A DNA stretch of 64,000 bases from assembly GCF_000423505.1 (NCBI RefSeq), contig NZ_AUIC01000004.1, positions 392,406 through 456,405 of the forward strand. The letters run 5' to 3'. Positions 45,552-54,522 of this stretch are shown one piece after another. Source of the stretch: Pseudoclavibacter soli DSM 23366 (GTDB lineage Bacteria; Actinomycetota; Actinomycetes; Actinomycetales; Microbacteriaceae). Below the pieces are notes generated by a model, which did not search any database, was not told the DNA's origin, and saw only the letters and a list, made by a program, of their open reading frames with translations. Position 1 is the first letter of the stretch; every line of letters begins with the position of its first letter. A program made the position numbers and the translations under genes.

Positions 45552-47117
45552 TCATATGGGCGGAGGGGCATCGTCTTGGGAGATGAACACAGGAGTCTGC
45601 AAGGGCGCCTCGGATGGTCGGGCGCGCACCCGCACATCGGCAGATGCCGCGCTCGTCGTGTACCGCGTACCCGACGGACTGGTCCAGAGGAGCGTTGCCT
45701 CATCATCGAGGTGATGAACCTTCCAGGCGGAATGATGCTTGACCACGTGGTGCCGTCGGCACAACAGCGCAAGGTTCGTTGCGTCGGTCGGCCCGTTGTA
45801 TTGCCAGTCAACGGTGTGGTCGATCTCGCACTGACCGGCTGGGGTGTCACACCCCGGAAAACGGCAGGTCTGATCGCGGTCGAGCAGATATGCTGCGAGT
45901 TCTTTCGGCGGTCGATATTTTCGCCTGCCGTAAGCAAGCGCAACTCCAGTGACTGGGTCGGTCAGGATGCGGCGCAGATCGCTGCTGCCCGCGGCAAGCC
46001 GCAGCGCAGTCACCTCGTCGATCGGTCCGTACCCTTGCAGCCAGGGGTAGATGTCTGCCTCTGGCGCAGAAACACCGGCCGACCCGCTGGGAGCGCTTTC
46101 AGCCCCTGCGACGCCACGGCTCAGCGTGAGCATAGGAACAGTGACATTGACGTGAGCGACGATGCCCGCGCCGAGGCCTGTGCCTCGGCCAGCACCAACG
46201 CCCGCGCCGTTGTCAGTCGGTGCCTCGTTGACCGCCGTGACGAGTTGCTCGCGAACCTGCCGCACACTTTCGCCGGCCGGCCCGTGATATTCATCGACGC
46301 GAGGAGCTTCAGCCGCAGGAATCACTCCATGGATCAGCAAATCGCGCAACACATCGACGTGGAGCTGCCCTCTGGTGCGCGGATCAGTGCGCTTCGAATG
46401 CACACTGCCGCCGATCGCCCGAATACGCTGATAGGCCGCACTCGCTTCGACCGCCGGCAACAGCACGCTCAGCCAGGCCATGCCGTCATCTGCCGGGTCA
46501 AGTCGCAGATGTCTCTCGTTGCGTGCAGCCTCGTGCCGCTCGAACATTGACTGAGGTTGCTCAGTTTCACGCATCTGCCGTGCCAGTTTGCGCAGCTGCG
46601 ACGGGGTGAGATTTCTCTGGCGCCGAGCCTCGAGCAGCTGATCGGCGAAGCCCTGCACATCGGCAGATGGAACCCCACCGACTTCAGCCACGATTGCCTC
46701 GACGTGCTGGCAGGTCAACGCACCGCTCTCCCACTCGCGCATGACCGAGGGGAGTTGGCGCGCCGCCTGCTCAGCCACGTTCATGCGCCGGCAAACCATA
46801 CGCTCTGACCAGCCCAGCGCACGTGCGACCTCAGCATGGGCTCCTCGCAGCATGACCCCAGGGTCGACCCGCGCCTCATGGGCCTCGGCCACAACAGCCA
46901 CGTGCAGATCGGCCAGCCATCGATACTGGCGAGCCAGCACTCGCTCAGCCTCGAACTGCGCGCACTCGATATCGTCGATCACCATGCCTCGCCACGACCA
47001 TGTGGCGTCTGCCGCTGAAGCATCCGTCGGCGCATCAAAGCCGCGCTGCGCACTGTCGCCCGACCGCGCGTCAGCGTCGTGCTGCTGCCGCGGGTCGAAT
47101 GCGTGATCTCTGGTCAT
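45552..47117 (-). CDS. DUF222 / 13E12-repeat protein with C-terminal HNH nuclease domain
   Basis: A 521-residue protein. The N-terminal two thirds is DUF222 (AEVARALGWSERMVCRRMNVAEQAARQLPS, LRKLARQMRE, a helical DNA-associated region). The C-terminal HNH domain runs from LLDRDQTCRFPGCDTPAG through CEIDHTVDWQYNGPTDATNLALLCRRHHVVKH, with Cys pairs and the H-N-H residues intact. Such genes are highly repeated in actinobacterial genomes and often degenerate; this copy looks whole. Cellular role unknown. Confidence 0.9.
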   Translation of the reverse strand: MTRDHAFDPRQQHDADARSGDSAQRGFDAPTDASAADATWSWRGMVIDDIECAQFEAERVLARQYRWLADLHVAVVAEAHEARVDPGVMLRGAHAEVARALGWSERMVCRRMNVAEQAARQLPSVMREWESGALTCQHVEAIVAEVGGVPSADVQGFADQLLEARRQRNLTPSQLRKLARQMRETEQPQSMFERHEAARNERHLRLDPADDGMAWLSVLLPAVEASAAYQRIRAIGGSVHSKRTDPRTRGQLHVDVLRDLLIHGVIPAAEAPRVDEYHGPAGESVRQVREQLVTAVNEAPTDNGAGVGAGRGTGLGAGIVAHVNVTVPMLTLSRGVAGAESAPSGSAGVSAPEADIYPWLQGYGPIDEVTALRLAAGSSDLRRILTDPVTGVALAYGRRKYRPPKELAAYLLDRDQTCRFPGCDTPAGQCEIDHTVDWQYNGPTDATNLALLCRRHHVVKHHSAWKVHHLDDEATLLWTSPSGTRYTTSAASADVRVRARPSEAPLQTPVFISQDDAPPPI

Positions 47118-47312
47118 GGTGCCAGTCTGTCATGACCCACTGACAAGTTTGGAGGCAGGGCGCAGGCGGGGAAAACCGCGGTCTGTCAGCTCCTGCCACG
47201 CTTATGGATGCACACTTCAGATCACCGGTCGTCGCACCTTTTCGCGTGCGATTTTTTGCCCCACATTATGCCCGACCTATGCAATGTCAGTGACTGCCGA
47301 TAGGCTCAAGGC

Positions 47313-48626
47313 ATGACCTCAGACAAAGCCACCACTGCACCAGCTTCCAACGGTGAATCCGTCGCCAGCCGATCGCGGCGGCGTGGCCGTCCATGGCTTC
47401 TCGCCTTGGCCTTGGGCCTCTTGTTCGCCATCGGGCTGCCCGTTGCGGCAGTCGCTGCCAGCAGCGACCAGGTTGTTAGCGATGCCGATAGCACCGTCTA
47501 CACCGCCGGCGAGACCATCACCGTCAAAGGCACGATCAACGGCGATGTGTTCGCCGCAGGCCAACGAGTGGTGGTGACCGGCAAGGTTGAAGGCGATGTC
47601 ATTGCCGCGGCACAGGAGGTGGTGATCGAAGGCACCGTGACCGGCAGCGTACGCGCAGCAGCGCAGTCGATCGTGATCAGCGGAGACGTCGAGCGCAGTG
47701 TGACACTGGCAGGCGAAACCGTGCACATCTCTGACACTGCCACGGTGGGCCAAGATGCCACTCTGGCCGGCAGCACCGTCACCATCGACGGCACACTCAG
47801 ACGAGATGCCATGGTCGGTGCGGGTGATTTGACTCTGGGCGGCACTATCGGTCGCGATCTGGTTTACGCAGCCGACCACGAGCTGAGCTCCAATGTCCAG
47901 CAAAACGTGGGCGGCGACATCTCTTACCACGCGCCGCAGACCACAGCCGAGCCCAGCGCTGGTGAGCAGTTCAGCGCATGGCTGCTCGGCCTGCTCTACG
48001 GCCTGCTGGCTCTCACCGCAGCCGCGGCCCTGGTGACCTTCCTGGCTCCGCGCTGGGTACGCAGCACCGCAGCCGTTGGAGTCTCGAGATTCGGCTGGAG
48101 CGTACTGGCGGGTCTCATCGTGCTTGCAGCCACACCAATTGCCATCGTGCTCGTCGCACTGACCTACATCGGCCTGCCAATCGCCGCAGGGCTGCTGCTG
48201 CTGGCCATACTGCTGGGCTTGCTCGCTCATGTGGTTGTTGCCGCGCTCATCGGGCGGCTCATCCTGCGGCGAGCGAACACCTACGTGCAGATTCTGGTCG
48301 GCGCCCCGCTGCTGGCCCTCGCGCTCAGCGTGCCAGTAGCCGGAATCGTGTTCTGGCTGGCGACCCAGCTGATCGGCGTCGGAGCGATCGCCCTCTGGTT
48401 CTGGCAGTGGCGGCGCAATCGCGCGCATGGCGCCCCTGAGCGAGGCAATCCGTCGGTGCCGCCCACTCTGCCTCCGTACGCAGGTGCTCAGCCGCCGGCA
48501 CAATACTCATTCCAGCCAGTCAACAGCGCCGGGCCGGTCTACGTGCCAGGTGCGCCGCCCACCGTTCCTCCAGCTGGCTCTGGCGTCGTGCCGCCAGCAA
48601 GCACACCCGGCCCAGAGCAGCGGTGA
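47313..48626 (+). CDS. Bactofilin-like polymer-forming membrane protein
   Basis: A 437-residue protein: a cytosolic basic stretch and a signal or anchor segment (about 27-46), then a beta-helix-like domain of about 150 residues built from repeats such as GETITVKGTINGDVFAAGQ and GQRVVVTGKVEGDVIAAAQ. At least four hydrophobic helices follow (about 220-370) and a Pro-rich tail (PPTLPPYAGAQPP, PPTVPPAGSG). The repeats resemble polymer-forming bactofilin domains on the outer side of the membrane. A broken partial copy lies near 45.4 kb. Function unknown. Confidence 0.75.
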   Translation: MTSDKATTAPASNGESVASRSRRRGRPWLLALALGLLFAIGLPVAAVAASSDQVVSDADSTVYTAGETITVKGTINGDVFAAGQRVVVTGKVEGDVIAAAQEVVIEGTVTGSVRAAAQSIVISGDVERSVTLAGETVHISDTATVGQDATLAGSTVTIDGTLRRDAMVGAGDLTLGGTIGRDLVYAADHELSSNVQQNVGGDISYHAPQTTAEPSAGEQFSAWLLGLLYGLLALTAAAALVTFLAPRWVRSTAAVGVSRFGWSVLAGLIVLAATPIAIVLVALTYIGLPIAAGLLLLAILLGLLAHVVVAALIGRLILRRANTYVQILVGAPLLALALSVPVAGIVFWLATQLIGVGAIALWFWQWRRNRAHGAPERGNPSVPPTLPPYAGAQPPAQYSFQPVNSAGPVYVPGAPPTVPPAGSGVVPPASTPGPEQR

Positions 48627-48651
48627 CTCCGACGTCTGCGCACACCTTCAC

Positions 48652-49017
48652 ATGAACGCTGCACCTGACGATCAGTCTCAGCGTCTGCGCCAGCTGCTGG
48701 CTGAAGCCGACAGCCGTGAGCAGCAGGCGCGCAACCGCCTTGCCGAAGTGCGGTCGCTGCAGCAGGGGCAGTCGGCCGACGACGAGCACGACCCAGACGG
48801 CGTACCTGTTTCGTTCGAGTGGTCCAAGGCGCAGGCCATGCTCGAGCAGGCTGTGGCCGAACGCGAGCGGCTGCAGCGCGCCGTCGACGCAGCGGCACGC
48901 GGGGCCTATGGCGTCTGCGCCGTCTGCGGGCGCGAGATCGACGCCCGACGCCTCGCCGCACGCCCCGATGCAACACTGTGCATCGAGTGCGCCCGCGCGC
49001 AAGAACTGCAGCGGTAG
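48652..49017 (+). CDS. DksA/TraR-type C4 zinc-finger protein
   Basis: A 121-residue protein with a helical coiled-coil N-terminal part (about 5-75) and a C-terminal C4 zinc finger: CAVCGREID and CIECA (Cys pairs 17 residues apart). DksA-like proteins enter the RNA polymerase secondary channel. The usual acidic coiled-coil tip cannot be assigned with confidence, so a DksA-type activity is not assured. Start at ATG 48652, 25 bases after the upstream membrane protein gene. Confidence 0.85.
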   Translation: MNAAPDDQSQRLRQLLAEADSREQQARNRLAEVRSLQQGQSADDEHDPDGVPVSFEWSKAQAMLEQAVAERERLQRAVDAAARGAYGVCAVCGREIDARRLAARPDATLCIECARAQELQR

Positions 49018-49058
49018 ACTCCGTTCACCACGGGGCACGGCGCTCTAGACTCGTACTC

Positions 49059-49916
49059 ATGCACGATGACCCAACCGCACCACAGCCTCCTGACGGCGAG
49101 CCCTCGACCGCGCATCTGCTCGACGTGCTCGCCGATCTCACACAGCCCGCCGAACTGCGCCACCAGGCCGCGCTCGAGGTGGGTCGACGCGCTGACTCGA
49201 CCACCGCATCCACTCTGGTGAAGCTGCTGTGGCTGGAGCCCGAATTCTTCGTACGCGAAACCATTGTCTGGGGGCTCGTGCGCATGGATCGTTCGTGGGT
49301 GCCCGCCGTGCTCGGGCAGCTGCACGACGATCGCGCCGTGGTGCGTGAGCAGGCGGTGCACGCCCTCAGCAAAATCGATGGGCGGCCATATGCCGACGCC
49401 GTCTGGCCCTTGCTTGACGACCCCTCCCCCAAAGTCGCTGGAAAAGCCCGATGGATGCTCGCGCGCGTGCACGACCCCCGCTTGCTTCCTCGGTTGGTCA
49501 CCCAGCTCGGCTCTCGCGAGCGCGCAGAGCACGACATGGTCACTCAGCTGCTCTCCGGGTACGAGCAGCAGGGGGTGTCACCGCTGCTCGAGGTGCTGCA
49601 TGATGACGCTCAACCGCTGACCCATCGTCAGCAGGCGCTCGAGGTGCTTTCGACGATCGGCAGCCCGGCCGCCGACGGGGCAATCGAGCCGCTTCGATCG
49701 TTCATTTCGAGCACACCAGACGAGCAGTTGGCGGTGAGCGCGCTGATGGCCCTCACCCAGTTCGACGCGCCTGCGGCCAAAGCGGTCATCACGGATGCCC
49801 AAGACGACCAGCGCCCGAAGGTCGCCGAATTGGCGCACCGGCTGGTGGTCGACCCGCCGAAGCTGTCGAGTGCTGCACGTCTACGTGCGCTCAAGCGCCG
49901 GCGCGGGCTGGAGTAG
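49059..49916 (+). CDS. HEAT-repeat protein
   Basis: A 285-residue all-helical protein with repeats of the HEAT/PBS-lyase type, for example VRETIVWGLVRMDRSWVPAV, AVVREQAVHALSKIDGRPYA and KVAGKARWMLARVHDPRLLP. Such solenoids bind proteins or nucleic acids; partner unknown. It follows the DksA-like gene after 41 bases and ends 16 bases from the convergent helicase gene. Confidence 0.8.
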   Translation: MHDDPTAPQPPDGEPSTAHLLDVLADLTQPAELRHQAALEVGRRADSTTASTLVKLLWLEPEFFVRETIVWGLVRMDRSWVPAVLGQLHDDRAVVREQAVHALSKIDGRPYADAVWPLLDDPSPKVAGKARWMLARVHDPRLLPRLVTQLGSRERAEHDMVTQLLSGYEQQGVSPLLEVLHDDAQPLTHRQQALEVLSTIGSPAADGAIEPLRSFISSTPDEQLAVSALMALTQFDAPAAKAVITDAQDDQRPKVAELAHRLVVDPPKLSSAARLRALKRRRGLE

Positions 49917-49919
49917 CCC

Positions 49920-49934
49920 GAGCCGCACCGGCTC
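49920..49934. terminator. Short hairpin between convergent genes
   Basis: GAGCCG (49920-49925) and CGGCTC (49929-49934) form a 6-bp stem with a 3-base loop between the HEAT-repeat gene and the DEAD-box gene, touching the stop codon of the latter. There is no T tract on either side. Confidence 0.35.
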
Positions 49935-51450
49935 AGCGTGCGCCGTGCGAGCGCGCGCTGCGCCCTCGTGACCCGGCGAGCTGCCCCACACCGCTGCCCC
50001 GGCTCACGCTGGCAGCGCTGCTGCGCTTTGCGCCGCCTGATCGCCCGTTGCCCGAGCGGCCGCTGCCCGAGCGGCTGCTGCGGCTCTGCCCGCCACTGCT
50101 CTTGCCCGCGCCGCGGCCACCGTTCTGAGTCTGGCCCTCTCGCTGCTCACGCGCCGCACGCTTGCGCCGCGCGTTGGCGCCCTGGGAGGTGCCGCCGCCA
50201 CGTTGCGAGGGCTCGGGGGCCTTCGGCTTCACGTAGGGCGCGACCTCGCCGATCAGCTCGGTGACCTCAGGAGAGTCAGCGCTGACCTTGATCGGGGCCG
50301 CGGTGATCTTCGCCTTGCGCAGCAGCGCCTGCACGTCACGACGCTGCTCGGGCAGCATGAGCGTGACCACGTCACCGGTGTGCCCGGCGCGCGCGGTGCG
50401 ACCAGAGCGGTGCAGGTACGCCTTGTGCTCTGCCGGTGGGTCGACGTGGATCACCAGCTCGACTTCGGGCACGTCGATGCCGCGCGCGGCCACATCAGTA
50501 GCGACAAGCACATGCACCTCGTCAGACTCGAACAGCGCGAGGTTGCGCTCGCGAGCATTCTGCGAGAGGTTGCCCTGCAGATCGACCGCTGGAATACCCG
50601 CCTCAGTCAGCTGCCGGGCGAGCCGCTTGGCGTGGTGCTTGGTGCGCATGAACAGAATGCGGCGCCCCTGCCCAGAGGCGAGCGCCTGCACAACATCCTT
50701 CTTGGCGTCTGCGCCAGCCAGCTCGAACACATGGTGCGTCATCGCGGCAACCGGGCTGTTGGCTTCGTCGACTGAGTGCAGCACCGGATCGTGCAGAAAG
50801 CGCTTGGCCAGTTTGTCGATGCCGTTGTCGAGCGTGGCCGAGAACAGCAGGCGCTGCCCGTTGCCGGGGGTGGCGGCAAGGATGCGCGTGACCGCAGGCA
50901 GAAACCCCAGGTCGGCCATGTGGTCGGCTTCGTCGAGCACGGTGATCTCGATCGCATCGAGGCTGACCTCGCCCTGCTGCATCAGGTCTTCGAGACGACC
51001 GGGGCAGGCCACGACGATGTCGACACCAGACCGCAGCGCGTCAACCTGTCGGGTCTGCTTGACCCCGCCGAAGATGGTGGTGGTGCGCAGCCGGTAGGCC
51101 TTGGCCAACGGCGCGATGACTTCGGCGATCTGTGTGGCCAGCTCACGCGTCGGGGCGAGCACCAGCGCAAGCGGATGGCCGGGTGTGCGGCGGCCGCCCG
51201 AGAGCTCGCCGCCCAAGCGTGCGACCAGCGGCAGCGAGAAGGCGAGGGTTTTGCCCGAGCCGGTCTTGCCGCGACCGAGCACGTCGCGACCGCGCAGGGT
51301 GTCGAGCAGGGTGTCGGCCTGAATCGGGAAGGCTGTGGTCTTGCCCTCGGTGGCGAGAGCCTCGACCAGCGGCGCCGGCACGCCGAGTTCGGCGAAGGTC
51401 GGCTTCGGGGCAGCTGCCTCGGCGGCAGGGGCAGATGGGGTGACAGACAT
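49933..51450 (-). CDS. DEAD-box ATP-dependent RNA helicase
   Basis: RNA helicase of 505 residues with the Q-motif region (PTFAELGVPAPLVEAL), motif I GKTGSGKT, motif II DEAD in VLDEADHMADLGF, motif III SAT, and motif VI HRSGRTARAG. The C-terminal tail is rich in Arg, Ser and Gly (SSGGQSRSSRSGSGRSG) and probably binds RNA. Start at ATG 51450; the 170 bases upstream to the RNase H gene form a long leader, as is common for cold-responsive helicases, though no specific element is seen. Confidence 0.93.
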   Translation of the reverse strand: MSVTPSAPAAEAAAPKPTFAELGVPAPLVEALATEGKTTAFPIQADTLLDTLRGRDVLGRGKTGSGKTLAFSLPLVARLGGELSGGRRTPGHPLALVLAPTRELATQIAEVIAPLAKAYRLRTTTIFGGVKQTRQVDALRSGVDIVVACPGRLEDLMQQGEVSLDAIEITVLDEADHMADLGFLPAVTRILAATPGNGQRLLFSATLDNGIDKLAKRFLHDPVLHSVDEANSPVAAMTHHVFELAGADAKKDVVQALASGQGRRILFMRTKHHAKRLARQLTEAGIPAVDLQGNLSQNARERNLALFESDEVHVLVATDVAARGIDVPEVELVIHVDPPAEHKAYLHRSGRTARAGHTGDVVTLMLPEQRRDVQALLRKAKITAAPIKVSADSPEVTELIGEVAPYVKPKAPEPSQRGGGTSQGANARRKRAAREQREGQTQNGGRGAGKSSGGQSRSSRSGSGRSGNGRSGGAKRSSAASVSRGSGVGQLAGSRGRSARSHGAR

Positions 51451-51620
51451 AGGTACACGATCTCTCTGCGGACACCACGGCCCGCGCATGAGGTGAGTGA
51501 GGCGAAGGCGCCGGGTGGCGCATCCGTTCGCCGTATGAAAGAGAAAAGGTCGATCAACGACGCAGGCAGCTCGAACAGCCGCCAACGACCTAGCTTATCA
51601 GGCGTGGCACAATAGGCACC

Positions 51621-52727
51621 ATGACGATCACCGCTGCCGCAGACGGCTCCGCACTCGGCAACCCCGGCCCTGCCGGTTGGGCCTGGGTTATCGACGATCA
51701 GCGTTGGGCTGCCGGAGGCTGGCCGCACGCCACCAATAATCGCGGTGAGTTGCAGGCGGTGATCGAGCTGCTGCGAGCGACCGCTGCGGCCGACGAACCG
51801 CTGCGAGTGCTGTGTGACAGCCAATACGTGATCAACTCGGTGACCAAGTGGATGCCGGGCTGGAAGCGACGCGGCTGGAAGAAATCCGACGGCAAGCCGG
51901 TGCTCAACCGCGATTTGCTCGAACAGCTCGACGAGGCGCTGACCGGGCGGCAGGTGCGTTTTGAGTGGGTCAAAGGCCATGCCGGGCATCCGCTGAACGA
52001 AGCCGCCGACAGACATGCGCAGGATGCCGCACTCGCCTACCAGCGCAATGCTCCCGTGCCGTCGGGGCCGGGGTTCACCCCCGCCGCTGAGCCCACACCG
52101 GTGGCTGAGGCCGCACCCGCCTCACCGGCTGCCGAAGTGGAGTGCTTCTTCGACCCCTCGTGCCCCTGGGCCTGGATGACCTCACGATGGCTGACCGAAG
52201 TGGCCGAGGTGCGTGGCCTGGCGGTCACTTGGCGAGTGATGAGCCTCGCCCTGCTGCCGCAGAATCAGCAACCTGATGAGCGGCACGCCCGATTCTTCGA
52301 GCGCTCGCAGCAGTATTGTCTGCTGGTCGCGCGGGTGCAGGCCGAGGTCGGGCTCGACGCAGTCAAGGCGCTCTACGACGAGCTCGGGCGGCGCATTCAC
52401 CATGATCGGCGCCGAGACGTCGAGGCCGTCGCCCGTGAGAGTCTGGCCGCTGCCGGGCTCGATCAGGCGCTGTTCGAGGCTGACCTCACCCGCTATCTGC
52501 CGGTGCTCGCTGAGAGCACCACGCTCGGCACCTCACGCGTCGGCGACGACGTCGGCACGCCGATTCTCACCATTGCCGGGCACTCGTTCTTCGGGCCGGT
52601 GGTCTCTCCTGCGCCCACCGGAGACGCCGCACTGCGCCTGTTCGACGGCCTAGCGCTGACAGCGAGCGTGCCGGGCTTCTTCGAGTTGAAGCGCACTCGT
52701 GACGTCGGGCCGATTTTCGAGGCGTGA
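51621..52727 (+). CDS. RNase HI fused to a DsbA-like thioredoxin-fold domain
   Basis: A 368-residue fusion. Residues 1-140 are RNase HI with the acidic catalytic set D8, E43, D66 and D130 and the H120 loop (WVKGHAGHPLNEAADRHA). A Pro/Ala-rich linker (about 142-172) follows. Residues 174-368 resemble the actinobacterial DsbA family that includes the mycothiol-dependent nitroreductase Rv2466c: FFDPSCPWAWMTSRWL, VTWRVMSLALL, VGTPILTIAGHSFFGPV and FFELKRTR. The CPWC motif of Rv2466c is CPWA here (181-184), leaving one Cys. Whether the two halves cooperate is unknown. Confidence 0.88.
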   Translation: MTITAAADGSALGNPGPAGWAWVIDDQRWAAGGWPHATNNRGELQAVIELLRATAAADEPLRVLCDSQYVINSVTKWMPGWKRRGWKKSDGKPVLNRDLLEQLDEALTGRQVRFEWVKGHAGHPLNEAADRHAQDAALAYQRNAPVPSGPGFTPAAEPTPVAEAAPASPAAEVECFFDPSCPWAWMTSRWLTEVAEVRGLAVTWRVMSLALLPQNQQPDERHARFFERSQQYCLLVARVQAEVGLDAVKALYDELGRRIHHDRRRDVEAVARESLAAAGLDQALFEADLTRYLPVLAESTTLGTSRVGDDVGTPILTIAGHSFFGPVVSPAPTGDAALRLFDGLALTASVPGFFELKRTRDVGPIFEA

Positions 52728-52839
52728 TGCCTGACACAGCACAGGCCACCGGTTGTACACAGGCTGAGCGTGTGCGAAATCTCTCCACAGTCGGGCCAGC
52801 GCTCTTCTCTGCGCAGCGCCCGACTGCGAAACTGAGACC

Positions 52840-53391
52840 ATGACTCAGCCCACCACACTCGCTCATCTGCAGGTCGACTCCCCGCTCGGCCGCCTGCTGC
52901 TCATCGCCACCGATCACGGGCTCGTGCGCCTGGCCTTCTCAACCGAGGGCTTCGCGCAGGTGCTCGACACCGTCACCGAATCACTCCAACCCGATGTTGT
53001 GCAACCGCTGCCGAACACCGCGACCACAGCGGGGCGCCTGATCGAACAGGCTGCCTCTGAGCTCGACGACTATTTCGCCGGGGCGCTCACCGCGTTCACC
53101 GTACCCGTCGACTTCGCGCTGTCTCGCGGGTTCCACCGCGAGGTGCGCGAGCATCTCGCGAGCATCCCCTATGCCAGCACAGTGAGCTACTCGACAATCG
53201 CCGAGCACCTCGGCCGCCCACAGGCCGTGCGCGCGGTGGGCACTGGCTGCTCGGGCAATCCGGTGCCCATCGTGGTGCCCTGCCATCGAGTGCTGCGCGC
53301 CGATGGCAGCCTCGGCGGCTATCGCGCTGGGGCCGCAGCCAAGGCCATCCTGCTCGATCTTGAGCGCCGCAGCGCTGCGCAGGCCGCCTGA
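52840..53391 (+). CDS. ogt: Methylated-DNA--protein-cysteine methyltransferase
   Basis: Suicide repair protein of 183 residues that takes methyl groups from O6-methylguanine. The acceptor Cys is in the motif IVVPCHRVL, preceded by GNPVP and followed by GSLGGYRAG; the FHREVREHLASIPYASTVSY block is the DNA-binding part. Length fits Ogt rather than Ada. Confidence 0.93.
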   Translation: MTQPTTLAHLQVDSPLGRLLLIATDHGLVRLAFSTEGFAQVLDTVTESLQPDVVQPLPNTATTAGRLIEQAASELDDYFAGALTAFTVPVDFALSRGFHREVREHLASIPYASTVSYSTIAEHLGRPQAVRAVGTGCSGNPVPIVVPCHRVLRADGSLGGYRAGAAAKAILLDLERRSAAQAA

Positions 53392-53444
53392 CTGCACTTG
53401 CCGCAGCTGTGAATGGGCTGTCGTCGCGCAGTATCCTAAAAGAG

Positions 53445-54281
53445 ATGAAGGCCTACACTGCAGCCCAGATCCGCACCGCCGAGCAGCCGCTGATCGCCGC
53501 CGGCGTTCCGCTCATGCGCCGTGCCGCAGCCGCCCTCGCCGACGAGATCCGCGGTGTGATCGAAGACCGTGGCACCGCGCTGAGCGACGCACACGTGCTC
53601 ATGCTGATCGGCCCCGGCGACAACGGCGGCGACGCGCTCTTCGCTGGGCAAGACCTCGCCGACTCCGAGGTGCATGTGCACCTGCTGCCGGTGGCTGACC
53701 ACGTGCATGAGGCGGGTCTGCAAGCCGCACTCGATGCCGGGGCCACGCTGGCCGCACCCGTTGGCGCCGACACCACCGCGCTACGACAGGCGGCCACTCG
53801 ACAGACCCACAAAGCCGATGTCATCGTCGATGGCATCTTGGGCACTGGCACCAGGCATGGTGCGCAGGCGGCACTGCGCGGCGGAGCTGCCACCGTCATT
53901 GACGCGGTGCTGCGCGCTCGTGGCGACGCACCCGCGAGCACCAGCAGCAGTGACACTCCTAGCACGGGCACACAGCCCCTGCAGGTGCGTGCCCTCGCCG
54001 ACCCGCTCACTGGCGAAGTGCCGACCACTGCCGGGCGAGCTGAGCTGCGCGCTGCGGTGATCGCCGTCGACCTGCCCAGCGGCATCGACCCCGACTCTGG
54101 CGAGGCGCCCTCTGATGTGGTGCTGCCCGCTGATCTCACGGTGACGTTCGGTGCTGCCAAAACCGGACTGCTCCAAGGTGCTGGCCGCCGGCTCGCTGGC
54201 GAGTTGAGCGTGATCGACATCGGCCTCGGCCCCCAACTGGCCGACATCGAGCCGGCTCTTGAGGTCGCCGGGCAAGAGTAG
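53445..54281 (+). CDS. nnrE: NAD(P)H-hydrate epimerase (YjeF N-terminal domain only)
   Basis: A 278-residue protein with the YjeF_N domain: YTAAQIRTAEQPLIAAGVPLM at the start, the phosphate loop LIGPGDNGGDALFAGQDLA and VIAVDLPSGIDPDSGE. It epimerises damaged NAD(P)H hydrates. The CARKD dehydratase domain found in many bacterial fusions is absent. An Ala/Thr/Ser-rich insert lies near residues 155-185. The last bases (54260-54278) are duplicated at 54492-54510, and the second copy is followed by an open frame reading EVAGQEQSRPLRS, so the gene may have ended later before a 213-bp insertion. Confidence 0.88.
   Translation: MKAYTAAQIRTAEQPLIAAGVPLMRRAAAALADEIRGVIEDRGTALSDAHVLMLIGPGDNGGDALFAGQDLADSEVHVHLLPVADHVHEAGLQAALDAGATLAAPVGADTTALRQAATRQTHKADVIVDGILGTGTRHGAQAALRGGAATVIDAVLRARGDAPASTSSSDTPSTGTQPLQVRALADPLTGEVPTTAGRAELRAAVIAVDLPSGIDPDSGEAPSDVVLPADLTVTFGAAKTGLLQGAGRRLAGELSVIDIGLGPQLADIEPALEVAGQE
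54260..54278 (+). repeat. 19-bp direct duplication, left copy
   Basis: TGAGGTCGCCGGGCAAGAG in the last codons of nnrE, identical to 54492-54510. The two copies bracket repeat cluster C like a target-site duplication. Confidence 0.8.
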
Positions 54282-54308
54282 TGCTTGGGGCTTGACCCAT
54301 CACACCCA

Positions 54309-54461
54309 CACAGGTGTCACCAAATGCGACTCACACACCACCAAACCACGTTTCGCGACACCTTGTGCCCACCCCACCAAGAGCATCAACACACCCAACC
54401 CACACAGGTGTCACCAAATGCGACTCAGGCACCACCAAAACCACGTTTCACGACACCTGTG
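54309..54461. repeat. Repeat cluster C of the AGGTGTC hairpin family
   Basis: Two complete units, 54309-54367 and 54403-54461, lie in tandem with a 94-base offset. Direct arms read CACAGGTGTCACCAAATGCGA, inverted arms CACGTTTCGCGACACCT and CACGTTTCACGACACCT. The gap between nnrE and the iminopeptidase gene (54282-54522) holds nothing else apart from the 19-bp duplication. Confidence 0.85.
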
Positions 54462-54491
54462 CTCGCTTCACCACGCACGAACAACTCCGCT

Positions 54492-54510
54492 GAGGTCGCC
54501 GGGCAAGAGC
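54492..54510 (+). repeat. 19-bp direct duplication, right copy
   Basis: Second copy of the nnrE-terminal sequence, 12 bases before the end of the convergent iminopeptidase gene. Read in the nnrE frame it continues for eight more codons to a TGA at 54531-54533. Confidence 0.8.
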
Positions 54511-54522
54511 AATCGAGGCCGC

